From positions 1-61,790 of the forward strand of contig JAGBIF010000004.1 of the NCBI GenBank assembly GCA_017935065.1: 61,790 bases of DNA, written 5' to 3'. Below are positions 59,401-61,790 of this stretch, piece after piece (within the stretch, counting starts at the first letter, position 1; every line of letters starts with the position of its first letter). A program made the translations under genes and the position numbers. Origin of the DNA: Clostridia bacterium (GTDB lineage Bacteria > Bacillota > Clostridia > Oscillospirales > CAG-272). The notes beneath the pieces were generated by a model. The model was given only the letters and a program-made list of their open reading frames with translations. It was not told the origin of the DNA and did not search any database.

Positions 59401-60705
59401 TCAGTTCAGTATCTCATCCACCGCCACGCCGACCGCATCAAAAAGCTCGGTGCCGAGAAGCCTTGCAAGCGTTGGCGCGTGATTGAGTATATCCCCTGTG
59501 GGTACGGTCTTGCCCGCCCTGAACGAGGGGCCTCTGCCGATAAAGGTCGGCTGTGGGCCGAGAGTGGGCAGGTGTCCGTGGGTTGCCCTGCCGAAACGGT
59601 AGTCGGTGAGGTCATAGCCCTTCACCGCGGGCGGTGACACCCACTCGCCAAAGCTCGTGTAGCCATCCCCCTCAAGCACGAATGAAAAGTCACCGAAGAG
59701 CGAGAACTCAACTCTTGCCTCTTTTTCGGTAAATACCCGACTTATTCCGTACACGCCCTCGTCGCACAGAGATTTAAGAATATCATACACACGCCTCTTA
59801 AGCGCCGTATCGTCAGGGTGCGCAAGATACACCTGTGCCGATGCACCCGCGCTCTTGCAAAAGGCGAGGTAGGATGTGATCCTGCCGTCATCATCGCAGG
59901 AAATCAGTCCCTCCTTCGCAAGATACACATTAGGCGAAATAGAACGGGTTATGTTTATCTGTCCGTGGTCGGAAAGCAGGACAATGTCGGTTTTGTCCCA
60001 AAGCCCTACTTCCTTCACCGCCGAAATAAGTCCTGACAGCCACTCATCGGTAAGTCTTACCGCTTTCTTTACCTCATCCGAGAACACACCGCTGATATGC
60101 CTCATATGGTCGACGTGTCCTGGGTGTATAAGCATAAGATTTGGCTTATATCGCTTGAATATTTCCGAGGCGCAGAATATCTGAAATTCGTCAACCGACG
60201 GATGCTCGTCAAGATGCCCGAAGCGTCGGATACCTTCTTCAATTATTGGCATCACCGCATCACTCGCACCCTTGTCCCTGTATGCCGAGAGAATATCACC
60301 CCCGCATGTGTCAAAGTAGTAATTCATCATACCAGGCACAAGATAATCTATCACATCCCCGCCACAGCAGGTAAGCGGCCAGGTGCTGGCGGCGGTGGTA
60401 AGCCCCGCACGCTTTGCCGCGTGAAGAAGCGTGTCGCATTTTATGTCCGACAGGTGATTGTACCACTCACCCGAGCTCACATCCAGGCTATTATGCGCAT
60501 AATTGTTTACTATTCCATGCACACCCGCAGGCGCACCCGTAAGAAGCGTTGCGTGAACAGGGTGGGTGAGGGAAGGGTATATTGTCCTTACGCGCTCAAT
60601 TATCGCTGCCCTGTTCATTATTTCCGAAAAGGCGGGCAGGGTTCTTGCGTACTCAAGGTCCTCATAAACCAGCGCGTCAATGCTTACAACAATAAGGTGC
60701 TTCAT
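59401..60705 (-). CDS. ENPP-type phosphodiesterase/nucleotide pyrophosphatase
   Basis: Protein of 434 residues of the alkaline phosphatase superfamily. The first metal Asp is in VVSIDALVYED, the nucleophile Thr lies in the YPSLTHPVHATLLTG segment, and other metal ligands are in GHVDHMRH, LLSDHGQ and ATHGHLPT. No signal peptide is present. Related proteins cleave nucleotide or phospholipid phosphodiesters. It lies 38 nt after the GH43 gene and before the SGNH gene. Confidence 0.88.
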   Translation of the reverse strand: MKHLIVVSIDALVYEDLEYARTLPAFSEIMNRAAIIERVRTIYPSLTHPVHATLLTGAPAGVHGIVNNYAHNSLDVSSGEWYNHLSDIKCDTLLHAAKRAGLTTAASTWPLTCCGGDVIDYLVPGMMNYYFDTCGGDILSAYRDKGASDAVMPIIEEGIRRFGHLDEHPSVDEFQIFCASEIFKRYKPNLMLIHPGHVDHMRHISGVFSDEVKKAVRLTDEWLSGLISAVKEVGLWDKTDIVLLSDHGQINITRSISPNVYLAKEGLISCDDDGRITSYLAFCKSAGASAQVYLAHPDDTALKRRVYDILKSLCDEGVYGISRVFTEKEARVEFSLFGDFSFVLEGDGYTSFGEWVSPPAVKGYDLTDYRFGRATHGHLPTLGPQPTFIGRGPSFRAGKTVPTGDILNHAPTLARLLGTELFDAVGVAVDEILN

Positions 60706-60743
60706 ATTTCTTCCTTAACTGAAATCAAAATCTTTAGGTAAAA

Positions 60744-61580
60744 CTAAAATTTCCTGAAGGTGGCGCGTTCAAGATCGTGGGTGTCGGGCGAGTGAAGCGA
60801 GATCATGCGCTCGCCCGAAAGAGATCTGAACACCATTGCGTGGCCGCCGTCAAAGTCAAACTGTGATCCAAGGTGCCTGTACGGCCCGAGAATACCGTCC
60901 GCCTCGGCGCGAAGCACAAGGTACCTTCCCTTAAGAAAGCTTGACCAGATAAGATTGATTTTCTCGCCCTCCTTGAAGATAAAAGGTCCGTCGGTCACGT
61001 AACATCCCGCTTTCCCCGAAAACTCGGATACATCTGGTGCCGAGGATGCAGTGAAAAGCAGCACAGGCTCACCGACCGCGTGAGTGAGGTCGGGGGAAAG
61101 CTGCATCGCGCATATCTCGCCGTCACCCACCTGAAGCCACTCGTGTGAGAATATAAGATAAGGGACTTCACCCTCAAAATAAAGCGTGCCGTCAAGACAT
61201 TCCCATCCCGCGGGTGTAATCGGCTCGTCGGTCAAGGGACGGAAGTCACCGTCGGGCGTGTCGCACACGAAGATATGCGTGCCACGGCATCTGTCCTTCG
61301 CCTTGCAGGAGCCGAGCATATAGTATTTGCCCTGCCACCTGTGTACCTCGGGTGCCCAGAAATCGTATTTGCCCCAGAAGTCAGGATGCCTGAGTCCGTC
61401 GAAAATTACCTTAGGTCCCTCAAACTCATAAAGGTCATAGGACTTATAGACAGAAAAGCTGTTATTCGCATCAATTGAGCCGCGCTTAAGGTCGGTCGTG
61501 CCGTACATATAGTAACAGCCTGCCTCCTTGTCGGTTAAAATAAACGGGTCTCTTATTCTTATATCATTAATATTTGGCAT
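60744..61580 (-). CDS. Glycoside hydrolase family 43-type protein
   Basis: Protein of 278 residues with the five-bladed propeller pattern: RDPFILTDKEAGCYYMYG at the start (catalytic base Asp), then DFWAPEVHRWQGKYYMLGS, ECLDGTLYFEGEVPYLIFSHEW and VTDGPFIFKEGEKINLIWSS. Typical activities are arabinofuranosidase or xylosidase. It has no secretion signal, so it would act on imported oligosaccharides. AGAGGAAA upstream fits the start. Confidence 0.85.
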   Translation of the reverse strand: MPNINDIRIRDPFILTDKEAGCYYMYGTTDLKRGSIDANNSFSVYKSYDLYEFEGPKVIFDGLRHPDFWGKYDFWAPEVHRWQGKYYMLGSCKAKDRCRGTHIFVCDTPDGDFRPLTDEPITPAGWECLDGTLYFEGEVPYLIFSHEWLQVGDGEICAMQLSPDLTHAVGEPVLLFTASSAPDVSEFSGKAGCYVTDGPFIFKEGEKINLIWSSFLKGRYLVLRAEADGILGPYRHLGSQFDFDGGHAMVFRSLSGERMISLHSPDTHDLERATFRKF

Positions 61581-61611
61581 AATATTTCCTCTTTCGTCTG
61601 TTTATGATAGC

Positions 61612-61790
61612 GCGGGCGGTGCAACTCCGTACAAAGTGCGAAGCGTACACGGCGGCACCAAGGCACCGCCCTACGGGTACAACTCCGTACAAAGTGCGAA
61701 GCGTACACGGCGGCACCAAGGCACCGCCCTACGGGTGCAACTCCGTACAAAGTGCGAAGCGTACACGGTGCCTTGGTGCCGCCGTGTACG
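61612..61790. repeat. 58-nt tandem repeat with an inverted core in the last copy
   Basis: Copies start at 61622, 61680 and 61738, exactly 58 nt apart, each opening CAACTCCGTACAAAGTGCG. The first two contain CGGCACCAAGGCA; the third contains its exact complement, TGCCTTGGTGCCG, so the core is inverted. Inverted repeats GGGCGGTGC/GCACCGCCC and CGTACACGG/CCGTGTACG form large hairpins. The array continues past the window. Confidence 0.85.

Overview
The window looks like chromosomal DNA of an uncultured Gram-positive anaerobe of the Bacillota, most likely a gut Clostridia. The basis is the rimP-nusA-ylxR-ylxQ-infB order, a type II pantothenate kinase, YitT, DUF1292 and DUF4830 proteins, a DarB-like CBS protein, consensus SigA promoters and many U-tract terminators. 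No finer placement can be made from sequence alone. No prophage, integrase, transposase, rRNA or CRISPR array was seen.

Layout. 1-5.7 kb: translation/transcription operon rimP-nusA-rnpM-ylxQ-infB (minus), with an odd leader made of a perfect 31-nt palindrome and a six-copy 17-nt array of Shine-Dalgarno-like units. 5.7-12.7 kb: minus operon of MutS-like ATPase, coaW, DarB-like CBS protein, a 1269-residue coiled-coil protein with a C-terminal membrane anchor, and a small basic protein. 13-16.2 kb: DUF1292 protein, then serC-serA (serine synthesis). 16.4-17.2 kb: tRNA-Met, tRNA-Glu, dense hairpins and a gene remnant. 17.3-30.6 kb (mainly plus): TetR and a large MacB/FtsX-type ABC transporter, a DUF lipoprotein divergent from an XRE repressor, YitT, TypA, a second XRE protein, a flippase (minus), gdhA, and a small membrane protein with a third XRE protein. 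30.6-38.7 kb: complete F-type ATP synthase operon (minus) whose c subunit carries a Na+-type, two-carboxylate signature. 38.7-43.1 kb: pyrimidine deoxynucleoside salvage operon tdk-deoC-deoB-cdd-pdp, interrupted by a perfect three-way-junction element. 43.3-48.5 kb: topB, a 31-residue Cys-rich membrane peptide, a DUF4830 secreted protein and an ABC exporter pair. 48.5-53.3 kb: an AT-rich block with a leucine-rich repeat protein, a Cys-rich miniprotein and a zinc-ribbon/membrane/SPFH set resembling the Bacillus YdjGHI membrane-stress module, divergent from an XRE regulator. 53.3-61.6 kb (all minus): HipA-like kinase, DUF368 (PopT-type), DUF1653, an EamA transporter fused to an ASCH domain, NUDIX, a small DUF protein, RNA ligase, SGNH hydrolase, ENPP-type phosphodiesterase and a GH43 protein. 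The right end is a 58-nt tandem repeat.

The best candidates for something new are: the EamA-ASCH fusion, the SPFH/zinc-ribbon module with its XRE switch, the giant anchored coiled-coil protein with a duplicated linear motif, the 17-nt leader array before rimP, the three-way junction between deoB and cdd, and several classes of intergenic mini-hairpin arrays. Domain names come from recognising motifs and overall pattern by eye; no database search was possible.
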